DNA of 64,000 bases from Pantoea sp. Cy-639 (GTDB taxonomy: Bacteria; Pseudomonadota; Gammaproteobacteria; Pseudomonadales; Pseudomonadaceae), in the NCBI RefSeq assembly GCF_011752525.1, contig NZ_VWXI01000001.1:186001-250000 (forward strand), in the 5' to 3' direction. Positions within the stretch are counted from its first letter, which is position 1. The number at the start of each line of letters is the position of its first letter. This document shows positions 34,348 through 45,179 of this stretch, piece by piece. The notes beneath the pieces are model-generated. The model saw nothing but the letters and a program-made list of their open reading frames with translations. It did not search any database and had not been told where the DNA came from. The position numbers and the translations under genes are program-made.

Positions 34348-34377
34348 GATGCGAAGCATCTTCCGGCACAACCGGAA
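34348..34377 (-). promoter_or_regulatory. Two adjacent palindromes upstream of the diiron-protein gene
   Basis: GATGC-GAA-GCATC (34348-34360) and TTCCGG-CACAA-CCGGAA (34361-34377) abut each other in the 278-bp region before the diiron-protein start. AT-rich TATAAGCATATT lies just upstream on the transcribed strand. They may be operator sites or leader hairpins. Confidence 0.4.
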
Positions 34378-34507
34378 TATGCTTATAACGTTTTGCGAGG
34401 CGGATTCTGGGTGGCCTTCATGAAAATGTAAAACGCGGGGATTTCGGGGTTCTCATTACCCCAGCTAATGCTCCTCGTGACGCACCGGCCAGGCCTCGAG
34501 ATCGCGC

Positions 34508-35233
34508 TCAGGGCCTTCCGGCGCGCAGCGCCAGGCTGCGGTAGCCAAGCACCAGCACCCCGATCACCAGCAGCGCCAGCAGTACCATCAGCTCGGTGCT
34601 GTAGCTGGCCACCAGCGCGGGGAAGCCGATGAACTCGCGGTAGACCTGGATATTGGCCTTGCCGTCGGCATCGCGGATGCCGATCCCGCCTTGGCGGATC
34701 AACGAGTAATCGGCGTCGAAATACACCCAGATCTTGCACACCCCGCCGGCTTCGATGACTGGGATGTCGAGGGTGTTGGTCGGTGCCTGGAGGATCGTGT
34801 CGTTCTGCGCATCGTCGCGGATCTGCACCAGCCCCTTGGCCGGCAGGCGTACCTGGACGGCCTTGGCCGGGACCTCGCGGGGGTTGCGCAGTTCGATCAG
34901 CAGGCCAGTACGGTGGTCCACCAACCCGGCCTCGAAGGGTTTGGCGAACAGTTGCAGGTAGGGCGCCTGGGCCAGGTCCACCAGCTTGTCGATCTGCGCA
35001 TGGCTGAGGTTGCCGGCGCCGATCTCGCCGACTTGCTCGTGCAGGTGCTCGTACTTGAGCAAGTCGCTGGCCTGGCTGATGCGCTCGCTGAACTGGCTCG
35101 GGTAGGTCAGGTAGGCATAGGTCAGGCGTGCCTCGAGGCGGTTGCCGTCACGCACCAGCGTGTACAACCCGGTGGCGCAGGCCACCACGACCAGCAGGCC
35201 GACGAGCAATTTACCGACTTTTTCCCAACTCAC
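34508..35233 (-). CDS. Membrane protein of unknown function between NRPS and tailoring operon
   Basis: 241 residues with one membrane span at each end (LLVGLLVVVACATGLYTLV near 10-28; ELMVLLALLVIGVLVLGY near 214-232) and a periplasmic or cytoplasmic domain of about 180 residues between them. I do not recognise the family. The GTG start at 35233 has AAGGA nine to ten bases upstream. It lies 144 bases after the NRPS in the same direction, separated by a strong stem-loop; it may belong to the cluster or be an unrelated insertion. Confidence 0.75.
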   Translation of the reverse strand: MSWEKVGKLLVGLLVVVACATGLYTLVRDGNRLEARLTYAYLTYPSQFSERISQASDLLKYEHLHEQVGEIGAGNLSHAQIDKLVDLAQAPYLQLFAKPFEAGLVDHRTGLLIELRNPREVPAKAVQVRLPAKGLVQIRDDAQNDTILQAPTNTLDIPVIEAGGVCKIWVYFDADYSLIRQGGIGIRDADGKANIQVYREFIGFPALVASYSTELMVLLALLVIGVLVLGYRSLALRAGRP

Positions 35234-35329
35234 CCTGGTGGTTCCTTAATTGTGTGCGGAGTCAACGAGACGCAATGGCTGGCAAAGGGTGCCAAGATCC
35301 GCAGTCCGGGGCAAGGGTCGAGGCTGCTC

Positions 35330-35371
35330 GACGTCATGACCGGCCTGTCGGCAGGGGCCGGCCATGACGTC
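35330..35371 (-). terminator. Strong stem-loop after the NRPS gene
   Basis: GACGTCATG...CCGG and CCGG...CATGACGTC arms with an inner CCTG/CAGG and a four-base loop form a 42-base near-perfect hairpin, 7 bases after the NRPS stop codon. No T-run follows, so it may act as a partial terminator or an mRNA-protecting structure. Confidence 0.55.
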
Positions 35372-35377
35372 AGGCGC

Positions 35378-38300
35378 TCAGAGCCGCCGGCGGCTGGCCA
35401 GGCCTGGAATGGTAGTCCGCGGGATGGCCACCCGCGCCTCGGCCTTGCGCGTGTGCGCCGCCAGCCCGGCCAAAGTCGGCTGGCTGAACAGCAGCCGGGC
35501 ATCGGCCTGCAGCCCGGCCTGGCGCATGCGCGCCACCAGGTTGACCGCCAACAGTGAATGTCCGCCGAGCTCGAAGAAGTTGTCGTCGCGCCCTACCTGC
35601 TCGATCTTCAGCACCTCGGCCCACAACTGCGCCAGGGTCTGTTCCAGTTCGTCGCGCGGCGCCTGGTAGGCGCGGCTGATCACCGCCTCGGCATCCGGCG
35701 CCGGCAACGCTTGGCGGTCGACCTTGCCATTGGGACTCAGTGGCAGCGTGTCCAGCAGCACATAGGCCGACGGCACCATGTAGGCCGGCAAACGTGCCAG
35801 CAGGTAGTTGCGCAGCAGCTCCGGGGACGGCGCCGGCTGGCCGTCGCGACGGCTGGCATAGGCGACCAGGCGCTCGTCGCGCACCAGGGCCACGGCCTGG
35901 CCGAGGGCCGGATGCGCCGCCAGCAGTGCCTCGATCTCGCCCAGTTCGATGCGCAGGCCGTTGAGTTTGACCTGGAAATCGTTACGACCGAGGAACTCCA
36001 GGTCGCCGTTGGCCCGGTAGCGCACCAGGTCGCCGGTGCGGTACAGCCGGTCACCGGCAACGAACGGGCTGGCGATGAAGCGCTCGGCCTGCAACCTGGG
36101 CAGGCCCAGGTAGCCACGGGCCACGCCGATCCCGCCGATATGCAACTGGCCGATACAGCCCAGCGGCACCGGCCGGTCATGGGCATCGAGCACGTACAGG
36201 CGAGTATTGCCGATCGGCCGGCCGATCGGCGGTGCGCTGCCCGGTAGCGGCTGGTGCGGCTCCAGGGTCCAGGCAGTGCTGTCGACGGTGGCCTCGGTAG
36301 GGCCGTAGACGTTGTGCAGGCGCACCCTGGGCAGGCGCTCGCGCAGGCTCGCGGCCAGGGCCAGGGTCAGCTCGCCGCCCCCGCAGAAGACATCGGTCAG
36401 GCTGGTGCAGCCTGTCACCCCGGGCGTTTCGAGGAAGGCATCGAGCAACGCCGGGACGAACTTCACGCAGGTCACCTGGCGGTCCTGGATCAGTTGCACC
36501 AGATAGGCCGGGTCGCGATGCCCGTCCGGCCTGGCCAGTACCAGGCGCAGGCCGGCGCACAGCGGCCAGAACAATTCCCATACCGATCCGTCGAAGCTGA
36601 ACGGCGCACGCTGCAGCAAAGCGCCATCGGGCCGCGGCGGGCACAGCGCCGAGCCCCAGTGCATCAGGTTGCACAAGCCACGGTGCTCGACCATCACCCC
36701 CTTCGGCGTGCCGGTGGAACCCGAGGTGTACATCACGTAGGCCAGGTGCCGGCCATTGAGCCCGGCCACCTGCGGGGCATGCGCAGGCTGTTGCCGCCAG
36801 TGCGCCTGGTCGAGATCGACGGTCACCGCCGCGCCCTGGTCGTCGAACAGCCCAGCGGTGGCACTGTGCACCAGCAACGCCAGGGGGGCGCTGTCGGCCA
36901 GCATGTAGTGCAGGCGCTCATCCGGATAGCCCGGGTCCAGCGGCACATAGGCAGCGCCGGCCTTGAGCACGCCGAGCAGGCCGATGATCAGTTGCAGGCC
37001 GCGCTCCAGGCAGACCGCCACCCGGGTGTCGGGCCCCGCGCCCAGTGCGACCAGGTGATGGGCCAGGCGATTGGCCTCGGCATCGAGCTCGCGGTAGGTC
37101 AGTTGCCCCTCCTCGCTCTGCAGCGCCACCGCGTCCGGGGTGCGCCGCACCTGGGCGGCGAACAACGCCGGCAGATGCGGGCAGGCTGGGTCGAGCGCCT
37201 CCTCGGTGTCGTTGAAGGCGAGCAGCAGTTGCTCGCGCTCCACGGCCGGCAAGGTCGAAAGCGTGGTCAGCGCCAGTGCCGGATCGTCTTCCAGAGCGTC
37301 GGCCAGGGCCTGCAAGGCGCAGGTCACATGCCCGAGCACCCGCTGCGCGCCAAGCGCGCGAGGCGCCCGCACCATCAACTGCAGGACATCGCCCTGCTCA
37401 TCCACGGTCAACACCAGGGCGTGGCTCTGCACTTCGCTGGCCTCGACCAGGCTGACGCCTGCCAGCGCCGCGGTGTCCACCGCGGCACCGTGCCGATAGT
37501 TGAGCAGGCTGTCGAACAGTGCCACACCGGCTGGCAAGCCGCTGCAGCGCTGGGCCAGCAGCAGCGGCGCATCTTCATGGCCCAGCAAGGCGGCCAGTTG
37601 CCCGTGGGTATCGCGCAATGCCTCGCCGATAGCGCATTCGCCCAGGACGATACGGACTGGCAGGCTGTTGATGAACATGCCCAGGGCCCGCTCGGCCCCC
37701 TCGCCGGCCATGACCCGTCCCAGCAACACGGTCCCGAACACCACCTCCTCGCGTCCACCCAGGGCGCCCAGCACCTGGGCCCAGGCCAGGTGGAACAGGC
37801 TGCCCAGGCCGACATCCTGCGCCCTGACCAGGCGCCGCAGGCGTGCCGCCAGGGTCGTGGGCAGGGTGACGCCGTGGTTTTCCAACGGCTGCGCCGCCAA
37901 GGAACCCTCCGCCATGCCGGCCAGCTTCGCAGGCGCCTCCACCCCAGCCAGGCGCTGACGCAGGAACTGTTCATGAGCCGCCTGGCGCGCCGGATCGCGG
38001 CTCAGCGCGACATAGTTGCGGTAGCCCACCGGCGCCGGCAGCGTGTGCCCCTGGCCGGCCATCAGCGCGCCCAGCTCGCCCAGCAGCACCTGCACCGACA
38101 CCGCGTCGTTGACCAGGTGGTGGAAGTGCAGCAAGCCCAGCCAACGCCGCTGCTCGAGGTCCTCGACGCAAGCCAGGGCCATCATTGGCGCCTGACGCAG
38201 GTCGAGCACAGGTGCCTGGTCACGCAACCGCGACGCGGCATCGCCAGACGCGGCGACGAAGTTCGCCCGAGGCAGCCGCACCTCGCGCCACACCACCTGC

Positions 38301-41300
38301 TGCGCCTGCTCCAGGCCCTCCCAGGCCAGGCTGGTGCGCAGGATGTCGTGGCGCGCGATCACCTGTTCCAGCGCCATGGCGAATGCCTCCAGCGCCGCCT
38401 GGCTGGCGAAGGCGAACAAGGCCTGCTGCTGGTACGGATCGCGGGCCTCGGTGAGGTGGTGGTACAGCAACCCTTCCTGCAACGGCGCCAACGGGTAGAT
38501 TTCCTGCACGTTCGCGGCGCCACCGGGAATCGTCGCGACGATGGCGTCGATACTGGCCTGGTCGAGGGCGGCCAGGCTCAACAGTTCGGGGGTGATCCGC
38601 GTGCAGCCGGCCGGTACCCGGTTGCCCGGCACCTCACGCGCTGGCGCGGCATCGATGGCCGCCGCCAGGCTGGCCAGGGTCGGCTGACCGAACAGCACCT
38701 GCGCGTCGGCGCGCAGGCCCTGCTGGCGCATGCGCTCGATCAGTTGCACTGCCAGCAGCGAATGGCCGCCCAGTTCGAAGAAGTGATCCTGGCGCCCTAC
38801 CCGCTCGACCTGCAGCAACTCGGCCCACAGCGCCGCCAGTTGCTCCTCGACGACGCCCTGGGGCGGCTCGTGGGCGCGCCGCACCGACGCCTCGATGCCC
38901 GGCGCCGGCAGGGCCCGGCGGTCGAGCTTGCCATTGGCGGTCAGCGGCCAGGCCGGCTGCGCGACGTAGGCTGCCGGCAGCAACGCCGCCGGCAGCTGGC
39001 TGCGCAGGTACTCATGCAGCGCCAGGGGTGTCACCGGCTGGTCGGCGATGAACCAGGCCGCCAGTTGCCCGTCGCGCAGCAACACCACCGCTTCGCGCAC
39101 CGCCTCGTGGGCGACCAGGGCATTCTCGATCTCGCCCAGCTCCACCCGCACGCCACGGATCTTCACCTGGTCGTCGTTGCGCCCGAGGTACTCCAGGGTG
39201 CCGTCGGCCAGCCAGCGCACCAGGTCACCGGTCCGATACAGGCGCGCGCCCGGCGCTGGCGCAAAAGGATCGTCGAGGAAACGTTCGGCGCTCAGTTCCC
39301 GGCGATTGAAATAACCCCGGGCGACGCCGCCCCCCCCGATGTACAACTCGCCCATCGCGCCCGGCGGCAACAGCCGGCGTTGAGCATCGAGCACATACAG
39401 GCGGGTGTTGGCGATCGGTCCGCCGATGGCCAGCGGACCGCCTGTCCGGACCTCGCCGGAAGTCGCCACCACCGTGGCCTCGGTCGGTCCGTAATTGTTG
39501 ACCACCCGGTAGCCGCCTTCGCGGGCCAGGCGACGCAGTCGGTCGCCCCCCACCAGCAAGGTCTGCAGGGTCGGATGTGGCTGCCCCTGGGCGAAGGCAT
39601 GCTCGGCCACCGGCGTGGGCAGGAAGCTCACCTGCAAGGGTTGCGCACGCCACCACTGCAGCAGCGCATCGATATCCTCGGAGCCATCGCGCACCGGCGC
39701 CAGGTGCAGGGTCGCGCCGGCACACAGGGCCGGCCAGACCTCCCAGGCCATGGCGTCGAAGCCAAAGCCGGCGAGGCTGGAGGTGTGGCTGTCAGCGTCA
39801 AGGCCGAAGGCCGAGCAGTGCCAGTCGACCAGGTTGGCCAGCATGCGGTGCTCGACCATCACCCCCTTGGGCTGGCCGGTGGAGCCGGAGGTGTAGATGA
39901 CATAGACCAGGCTGTCGCCGCCGAGCCCGGCCACTTGCGGGTTGGCCACAGCACTCGTCAGCGCAGGCAGGCGGTCGAGTTCGATGACCGGCAGATCACC
40001 CGGGGCAAGGCGTTCGCGCAGGTCGGACTGGGTCAGCAGCACCTGTGGCGCGCAGTCCGCCAGCAGGTAGGCCAGGCGCTCCCGTGGATGGGCCGGGTCG
40101 ATCGGCACATAGGCCGCGCCGGCCTTGAGCGTCGCCAGCAGGCCGACCAGGGTGTCGAGTCCGCGCCGGGCGGCTACCGCGACCCGTTGCCCCGGCCCCA
40201 CGCCCAGCCCCGCCAGCCGCTCGGCCAGGGCATTGGCACGCAGGTTCAGTTCGCCATAGCTCAGGCGTTGCCCGTCGTGCTCGGCGGCCGTGGCCTGGGG
40301 CTGCAACGCCGCCCGCGCTTCGATCCGCCGATGCACCAGCGGCTCGCCCTGCACCGCCTGACCGGTGTCGTTCCACTGCGCCAAGCGTTGCCGTTCGGCA
40401 GCGGTGAGGATCTCGAAATCGTCGAGCCGCAGGTTCGGCTGCGCCAGCCCCTGCGCCAACACCTGCAGCAGGCGCTCGGCGAACGCCTCGACCTCGTCCT
40501 CGGCCAGCCAGCCCAGGTTGTGCACCAGGTGCAGCCAGGCCTTGCCGTTGTGGCGGTTGCTGCGCAGGTAGATCGACAGCGGCGTCGGCTCATGGTCGTT
40601 GCTGACCTTGACCGTGTGGGTCGGCAGCGCACCGTAGCGGAGGTCGTTGCCCTCCTCCTCGTAGGAGACAGTGACCTCGAACAACTGCGCACGCTCCTCG
40701 CGCAGCAGTCCCAGGCTGCGATTCAACTCGCTCAGTGCCAGGCGTTGGTGGCGCAGGTCGCGCCGCAGGGTGCCGGCAATGGCGTGCACCAGTTCGGCGA
40801 AGCTCAGCGTGCGCGCGAAATCCAGGCGCAGGGCGCTGACCTGGGTGAACAGCCCCAGCGTCGCCTTGTGCTTGCCGGTGCGGTTGCGCACCGGCAAGCC
40901 GACCACCCACGCATCACGTTGCTCGGTACGGCAGAAGCACACGTGAAGGGCCGCCAGCAGCACATGCAGCGGCGAGGCCTGCTGCGCCGCCGCCAGGCTG
41001 CGCATGGCCGCCAGCAGGTCGGGGGCAAAGTCGCGATCGAGTGCCCGGCTGGGGGTCGTCGTACCCTTCAAGCCACGCTCGCGCTGACGCAGCAACACAT
41101 CCGGCAGCTCGCGATAGCTGGCCAGCCAGTAGTCGAAGTCGCGCCGCTCGCGTGCCGAGCCCTGGTAGAGCTGGTCCTGTTCGATGAAGTCACGGTAGGA
41201 GGTGGCCGTCGCCGGCAAGGGGCGCCCCTGCTCCAGCAGGCCGTAGTAGCGCCCGAGCAGATGAAAGAACTGCTCGAAGCCCCAACCGTCGAGGATCAGG

Positions 41301-41716
41301 TGATGGGCCTGGGCAGCCAGCAGGTAGCGCCGCTCGCCCACGCGCAGCAGGGCAATGCGCAGCAACGGGCCCTCATACAGTGCGAACAACTGACGCATCA
41401 GGGCCTTCATCAAAGCCTGGGCCGCAGTGCCCGGCTCGGCCTCGCCGCGCAGGTCGTGCTCATCCAGCTCGATCTGCAAGTCGGCGTCGAAACGCTGGCG
41501 TGGCAGGCCGTCGGCCCCCTTGACCAGCACCGTGCGCAGGCCGTCATGCAGGCGCACCAGATGAGCCAGCGCCCGCTGTAGTCGCCCGCTGTCCACGGCG
41601 CCATCGAGTTCGACATAGCCGCCGATGTTGTACAGCGGCGAATCGCCGTGACTGAGCTGGTCCAGCCAGATATCGCGCTGGGCGCAGGTCAGGGCAAAGG
41701 TGTCGGCGGCAGACAT
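35378..41716 (-). CDS. Two-module NRPS, C-A-T-C-A-T, no thioesterase
   Basis: 2112 residues from the ATG at 41716 ([15 protein letters not shown]). Domains: C (about 5-430, HHLILDGWG), A (about 445-960), T ([10 protein letters not shown] near 982), C (about 1045-1480, HHLVNDAVS, with Ala for the usual Gly), A (about 1500-2000), T ([10 protein letters not shown] near 2050). It ends about 60 residues after the second T with no TE or reductase, so release needs a partner or is spontaneous. The first A domain reads D-A-W-F-L-G-N-V-V-K, a known leucine code. The second reads about D-G-W-K-F-G-V-V-D-K, which I cannot assign. The N-terminal C domain implies an acyl starter or an upstream donor. It is divergent from a LuxR regulator and upstream of tailoring genes. 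Confidence 0.93.
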   Translation of the reverse strand: MSAADTFALTCAQRDIWLDQLSHGDSPLYNIGGYVELDGAVDSGRLQRALAHLVRLHDGLRTVLVKGADGLPRQRFDADLQIELDEHDLRGEAEPGTAAQALMKALMRQLFALYEGPLLRIALLRVGERRYLLAAQAHHLILDGWGFEQFFHLLGRYYGLLEQGRPLPATATSYRDFIEQDQLYQGSARERRDFDYWLASYRELPDVLLRQRERGLKGTTTPSRALDRDFAPDLLAAMRSLAAAQQASPLHVLLAALHVCFCRTEQRDAWVVGLPVRNRTGKHKATLGLFTQVSALRLDFARTLSFAELVHAIAGTLRRDLRHQRLALSELNRSLGLLREERAQLFEVTVSYEEEGNDLRYGALPTHTVKVSNDHEPTPLSIYLRSNRHNGKAWLHLVHNLGWLAEDEVEAFAERLLQVLAQGLAQPNLRLDDFEILTAAERQRLAQWNDTGQAVQGEPLVHRRIEARAALQPQATAAEHDGQRLSYGELNLRANALAERLAGLGVGPGQRVAVAARRGLDTLVGLLATLKAGAAYVPIDPAHPRERLAYLLADCAPQVLLTQSDLRERLAPGDLPVIELDRLPALTSAVANPQVAGLGGDSLVYVIYTSGSTGQPKGVMVEHRMLANLVDWHCSAFGLDADSHTSSLAGFGFDAMAWEVWPALCAGATLHLAPVRDGSEDIDALLQWWRAQPLQVSFLPTPVAEHAFAQGQPHPTLQTLLVGGDRLRRLAREGGYRVVNNYGPTEATVVATSGEVRTGGPLAIGGPIANTRLYVLDAQRRLLPPGAMGELYIGGGGVARGYFNRRELSAERFLDDPFAPAPGARLYRTGDLVRWLADGTLEYLGRNDDQVKIRGVRVELGEIENALVAHEAVREAVVLLRDGQLAAWFIADQPVTPLALHEYLRSQLPAALLPAAYVAQPAWPLTANGKLDRRALPAPGIEASVRRAHEPPQGVVEEQLAALWAELLQVERVGRQDHFFELGGHSLLAVQLIERMRQQGLRADAQVLFGQPTLASLAAAIDAAPAREVPGNRVPAGCTRITPELLSLAALDQASIDAIVATIPGGAANVQEIYPLAPLQEGLLYHHLTEARDPYQQQALFAFASQAALEAFAMALEQVIARHDILRTSLAWEGLEQAQQVVWREVRLPRANFVAASGDAASRLRDQAPVLDLRQAPMMALACVEDLEQRRWLGLLHFHHLVNDAVSVQVLLGELGALMAGQGHTLPAPVGYRNYVALSRDPARQAAHEQFLRQRLAGVEAPAKLAGMAEGSLAAQPLENHGVTLPTTLAARLRRLVRAQDVGLGSLFHLAWAQVLGALGGREEVVFGTVLLGRVMAGEGAERALGMFINSLPVRIVLGECAIGEALRDTHGQLAALLGHEDAPLLLAQRCSGLPAGVALFDSLLNYRHGAAVDTAALAGVSLVEASEVQSHALVLTVDEQGDVLQLMVRAPRALGAQRVLGHVTCALQALADALEDDPALALTTLSTLPAVEREQLLLAFNDTEEALDPACPHLPALFAAQVRRTPDAVALQSEEGQLTYRELDAEANRLAHHLVALGAGPDTRVAVCLERGLQLIIGLLGVLKAGAAYVPLDPGYPDERLHYMLADSAPLALLVHSATAGLFDDQGAAVTVDLDQAHWRQQPAHAPQVAGLNGRHLAYVMYTSGSTGTPKGVMVEHRGLCNLMHWGSALCPPRPDGALLQRAPFSFDGSVWELFWPLCAGLRLVLARPDGHRDPAYLVQLIQDRQVTCVKFVPALLDAFLETPGVTGCTSLTDVFCGGGELTLALAASLRERLPRVRLHNVYGPTEATVDSTAWTLEPHQPLPGSAPPIGRPIGNTRLYVLDAHDRPVPLGCIGQLHIGGIGVARGYLGLPRLQAERFIASPFVAGDRLYRTGDLVRYRANGDLEFLGRNDFQVKLNGLRIELGEIEALLAAHPALGQAVALVRDERLVAYASRRDGQPAPSPELLRNYLLARLPAYMVPSAYVLLDTLPLSPNGKVDRQALPAPDAEAVISRAYQAPRDELEQTLAQLWAEVLKIEQVGRDDNFFELGGHSLLAVNLVARMRQAGLQADARLLFSQPTLAGLAAHTRKAEARVAIPRTTIPGLASRRRL

Positions 41717-42141
41717 GGGGGCTTCATCCTTGAAACGGGTCGTCCGCGGATTCAAGCACCGCCCCCTGCCCCTGTATGGCCCCCCAAACCCGGACAACCA
41801 CCCTGCTGGGAAATGCCGTGTGCACTTGCTGATTTTTTTGTAGGACTTTCACCATTTTCTGCCACCGGCAGGGTCCTACCGCGCTCCGCTGGCAGCGGAA
41901 AATGCTGCGATAGCGGCAAACTCTGTCGCCAATTGTCGAACAACCAGACCATATTGAGCCAAACCTTGTCGGCAATACCGACTTTTACAGTCGGATTAAA
42001 TCGCTTTTCCTGTCCCCGGTTTCCACTACAGACGCAGGCAAGGAGCCTGCTTTCCAATAGCGCAAACACCCAGAACAGAGAGGACTCGACCGCGAGACCC
42101 GCCCGCCGCGACGGCCGAAATATCAAGGAAGACTCAGGACT
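41717..42141. promoter_or_regulatory. Divergent promoter region with several inverted repeats
   Basis: This 425-bp gap between the NRPS and the LuxR gene is less GC-rich than its surroundings. It holds GTAGGAC...GTCCTAC (41840-41879, 26-base spacer) enclosing the hairpin CTGCC-ACC-GGCAG (41859-41871), and CCGACT-TTTAC-AGTCGG (41978-41994) followed by TTAAAT. These are candidate sites for the adjacent LuxR-type regulator or for leader structures. No small gene is convincing here. Confidence 0.5.
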
Positions 42142-42918
42142 ATGAAGCTGATCGACAGCCTCGAACACCGCCACGACCCGCTGCTGTACCTGCAGTTGGG
42201 CGAACTGGTAGCCAGCACGGGCGACAGCGCCTTTGCCGAACACATGTTCCAGCTGATCGGCGCCCAGGTGCCCATCCACCGGCTCGACCTCAGCGAATGG
42301 ACACTCGACAGCCATCGGGCCAGCATCAGCCAGATGATCGTGCTCGGCAGCGCCGGCCTGCGCGAGGATTTCTCCGCGCCAGACCTGGCCCACCCGCTGC
42401 TGCAAGGCATCATGCGCATGGAAGACCCGCTGCTGATCCAGATCAACGCCCCCGCCGGCGCCCACCGCTCCCGGCGCGAGGCCCACCAGTGCAACCTGGT
42501 GGCACGCAAGGGGGACCGGCGCTGGGTCATCCGCTGCCACCGCCTGCCCTGTCAACGGGCGTTCTCGCTGGCCGAACTGTCGCTGCTCAAAAGCCTGTCG
42601 GACACCTTGCTGCCGCTGGTCGAACACCACGCGCAACTGCTCCAGCAAACCAGCACCCGCCGGCCGGGCGCGGCGCCGATAGACGAAGCCGGCTCGCTGC
42701 GGCAACTGTTCATCGAGCGCCTTAACCAGGACGCGATCCGCCTGTCGAGCCGCGAGCAGGAAGTCTGCGTCGGCCTGCTCACCGGGGGCACGGTGCCGGA
42801 GATGGCCCTGCGCCTGAACGTCAAGAACAGTTCCGTGGAAACCTACCTCAAGCGCGCCACCGCCAAGCTGGGGGTCAGTGGTCGCCACGGCCTGGCCCGC
42901 TGGATGGCCGGCGCCTGA
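42142..42918 (+). CDS. LuxR-family transcriptional regulator
   Basis: 258 residues with a C-terminal LuxR-type helix-turn-helix (about 195-250): [25 protein letters not shown] and [20 protein letters not shown]. The N-terminal part has no autoinducer-binding signature I can recognise. Regulators of this kind flank many Pseudomonas NRPS clusters and activate them. It is divergent from the NRPS and 16 bases upstream of the outer membrane factor, so it probably controls both. Confidence 0.9.
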   Translation: MKLIDSLEHRHDPLLYLQLGELVASTGDSAFAEHMFQLIGAQVPIHRLDLSEWTLDSHRASISQMIVLGSAGLREDFSAPDLAHPLLQGIMRMEDPLLIQINAPAGAHRSRREAHQCNLVARKGDRRWVIRCHRLPCQRAFSLAELSLLKSLSDTLLPLVEHHAQLLQQTSTRRPGAAPIDEAGSLRQLFIERLNQDAIRLSSREQEVCVGLLTGGTVPEMALRLNVKNSSVETYLKRATAKLGVSGRHGLARWMAGA

Positions 42919-42934
42919 TCACCGAGAGTGCCCG

Positions 42935-44365
42935 ATGCGACGATTCAGCCTGACCTTGCTGGCCGCCTTGCTGGCCGGCTGCACCCTGGCGCCGGACTAC
43001 CAGCGCCCGGCTTCGCCCAGCGCCACGCGCTATCCCACTGGCGAGGCCTACGCCGACGGACCGGCCGCCGACACCCTGCCCCGCGACTGGCAGGCAGTGT
43101 TCCATGACCCGACGCTGCGCCAACTGCTGGCCAAGGCCCTGGACAACAACCGCGACCTGCGGGTGGCCGCGCTGAATGTCGAGGCCTACCGCGCCCAGTA
43201 CCGCATCCAGCGTGCCGAACTGTTGCCGAAGATCGCCGCCAATGCCCAGGGCACGCGCCAGTACCTGCCGCGCAAGCGCACCGGCGCCAAGGGCATGATC
43301 AGCAGCCAGCAGTCGGCGACCGTCGGCATCAGCGCCTATGAACTGGACCTGTTCGGCCGCCTGCGCAGCCTCACCGACCAGGCGCTGCTCGACTACCTGG
43401 CCACCGACGAGGCGCGCCGCAGCACCGAGCTGGGCCTGATCAGCGGTGTCGCCGGCGCCTACCTGACCTGGCGCGCCGACCAGGAGTTGCTGGCCCTGTC
43501 GCAACGCACCCTGGCGGCCGACGAACAGAGCCTGCGCCTGACCCAGCGCCAACGCCGCACCGGCACCCTGTCGGCGCTCGACGAGATCCAGGCCACCACC
43601 CGCGTCGACAGCAGCCGCGCCGCCGTCGCCCGCTACACGCGCCTGGCCGCCCGCGACCTGAACCAGCTCAACCGCCTGGTCGGCGCCGAGGTCGCCAGCG
43701 ACCTGCCGGCACTGCCACTGGCCGACGAGCAGATCGCCAGGCTCCCTGCCGGCCTGCCCGCCGACCTGCTGCAGCGGCGCCCGGACATCCGTCAGGCCGA
43801 GTACCAGCTGCGCGCCGCCAACGCCAACATCGGCGCGGCGCGGGCAGCGTTCTTTCCGAGCATCAGCCTGACCGCCAACGCCGGCAGCAGCAGCCGCGAG
43901 CTGGCCGACCTGTTCGACGCCGGCACCGGTACCTGGCTGTTCCAGCCGCAGATCAACCTGCCGCTGTTCAACGCCGGCAGCCTGCGCGCCAGCCTCGACT
44001 ACGCCAAGGTGCAGAAGGACATTCAGGTGGCGCGCTACGAGAAAGCCATCCAGGGCGCCTTCCAGGAAGTTGCCGACGGCCTTGCCGCGCGCGCCACCTA
44101 CCAGCACCAGCTCCAGGCCCAGCGCAGCCTGGTCGCGGCCAGCCAGCGCTACCACGACCTGGCCGAGCATCGCTACCGCACCGGCATCGACAGCAGTCTG
44201 ACCTTCCTCGACGCCCAGCGCTCGCTGTTCAGCGCCCAGGAAGGACTGATCAACGACCGCCTGGCGCAACTGCTGGCCGAGGTGAACCTCTATGCCGCCC
44301 TGGGTGGCGGTTGGGACGACATTCCCGTGCTGGCCTACCAGCGCTCGGCGGCCCTGCCGAAGTAG
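42935..44365 (+). CDS. NodT/OprM-family outer membrane efflux lipoprotein
   Basis: 476 residues with a lipoprotein signal ([11 protein letters not shown]) followed by [12 protein letters not shown], the usual start of NodT-family factors. Two efflux repeats are visible, with [17 protein letters not shown] and [31 protein letters not shown]. It forms the outer membrane exit duct for an RND or MFS pump. It probably works with the HlyD and MFS proteins encoded at 45180-47814. Its end overlaps the convergent AraC gene by 31 bases. Confidence 0.93.
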   Translation: MRRFSLTLLAALLAGCTLAPDYQRPASPSATRYPTGEAYADGPAADTLPRDWQAVFHDPTLRQLLAKALDNNRDLRVAALNVEAYRAQYRIQRAELLPKIAANAQGTRQYLPRKRTGAKGMISSQQSATVGISAYELDLFGRLRSLTDQALLDYLATDEARRSTELGLISGVAGAYLTWRADQELLALSQRTLAADEQSLRLTQRQRRTGTLSALDEIQATTRVDSSRAAVARYTRLAARDLNQLNRLVGAEVASDLPALPLADEQIARLPAGLPADLLQRRPDIRQAEYQLRAANANIGAARAAFFPSISLTANAGSSSRELADLFDAGTGTWLFQPQINLPLFNAGSLRASLDYAKVQKDIQVARYEKAIQGAFQEVADGLAARATYQHQLQAQRSLVAASQRYHDLAEHRYRTGIDSSLTFLDAQRSLFSAQEGLINDRLAQLLAEVNLYAALGGGWDDIPVLAYQRSAALPK

Positions 44366-45087
44366 ACCGACGGCGACACCCCGAGGGTACGGCGGAACAT
44401 GGCACTGAACGCGCTGGGGCTGTCGTAGCCCAGGTCCAGCGCCACCTCCAGCACCGATTGCCCGGCGGCCAGGGCGTCCAGGCTCGCCAGCAGGCGCATG
44501 CGCCGCAGCCATTGCACCAGGCTCAGGCCGGTCTCGCGCTGGAAGGCACGGGTCAGGGTGCGCGGATTGAAGCCGCAATAGGCGGCGGCACGGGTGAGCG
44601 ACCAATCCTCGGCCGGTGCCTGGCGCAGCGCCTCGCACAGGGTTTGCAACGGCGCCGAGCGGGGGCTGGGCACATGCAGGGCGAACACCGGCAACACCCG
44701 CAGCTCGTCGAGGATCAGTTGCATGATGCGCCCGTCACGGCCCTGGGGCAGCGGCTCGGGAGCGATGTCCATGGCGCGGATGATCAACTCGCGCAGCAGC
44801 GGCGAGATCTCGATCACCTGGCACTGGCGCGGCAGGTCGGGCCGCGCATCGGGGTCGACGAACAAGGTGCGCATGCGCACCACCCCGGCCATGCTCAGCT
44901 CGTGCTCGGTGGCCGCCGGCACCCACACCCCGCGCCCCGGAGGCACCACCCAGCTGCCCTCGCGGGCATTGACCGTGACCACGCCGCTGATGGCATGGAT
45001 CAGCTGGGCGCGGTCATGGCAGTGCGGGGCGATGTGCTCGCCGTGACGGTAGTTCTCGGCAAGCGGGAGGATCAGCGGACGGGTCAT
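44335..45087 (-). CDS. AraC-family transcriptional regulator
   Basis: 250 residues: an N-terminal cupin-type sensor domain ([38 protein letters not shown]) and a C-terminal AraC DNA-binding domain ([44 protein letters not shown]). It lies downstream of the MFS gene in the same direction and probably controls the efflux genes. It is convergent with the outer membrane factor. Confidence 0.92.
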   Translation of the reverse strand: MTRPLILPLAENYRHGEHIAPHCHDRAQLIHAISGVVTVNAREGSWVVPPGRGVWVPAATEHELSMAGVVRMRTLFVDPDARPDLPRQCQVIEISPLLRELIIRAMDIAPEPLPQGRDGRIMQLILDELRVLPVFALHVPSPRSAPLQTLCEALRQAPAEDWSLTRAAAYCGFNPRTLTRAFQRETGLSLVQWLRRMRLLASLDALAAGQSVLEVALDLGYDSPSAFSAMFRRTLGVSPSVYFGRAAERW

Positions 45088-45179
45088 GGGCACGCTTCTG
45101 CTGCAGGTGATGGGGGATAGTGGCAGGCCCGGGGCGGGCCCGCCAGTGGAATGACCGCGGTTATCGCCGGCGGCCCCGG

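Noticed and set aside
34383..34739. 118-codon minus-strand frame
   Set aside because: It overlaps the membrane protein gene in another frame and has no ribosome site or recognisable pattern.
36254..41581. Plus-strand open frame of 1775 codons
   Set aside because: It is antisense to the two-module NRPS and shows no domain or signal; the minus strand frame has complete C, A and T motifs.
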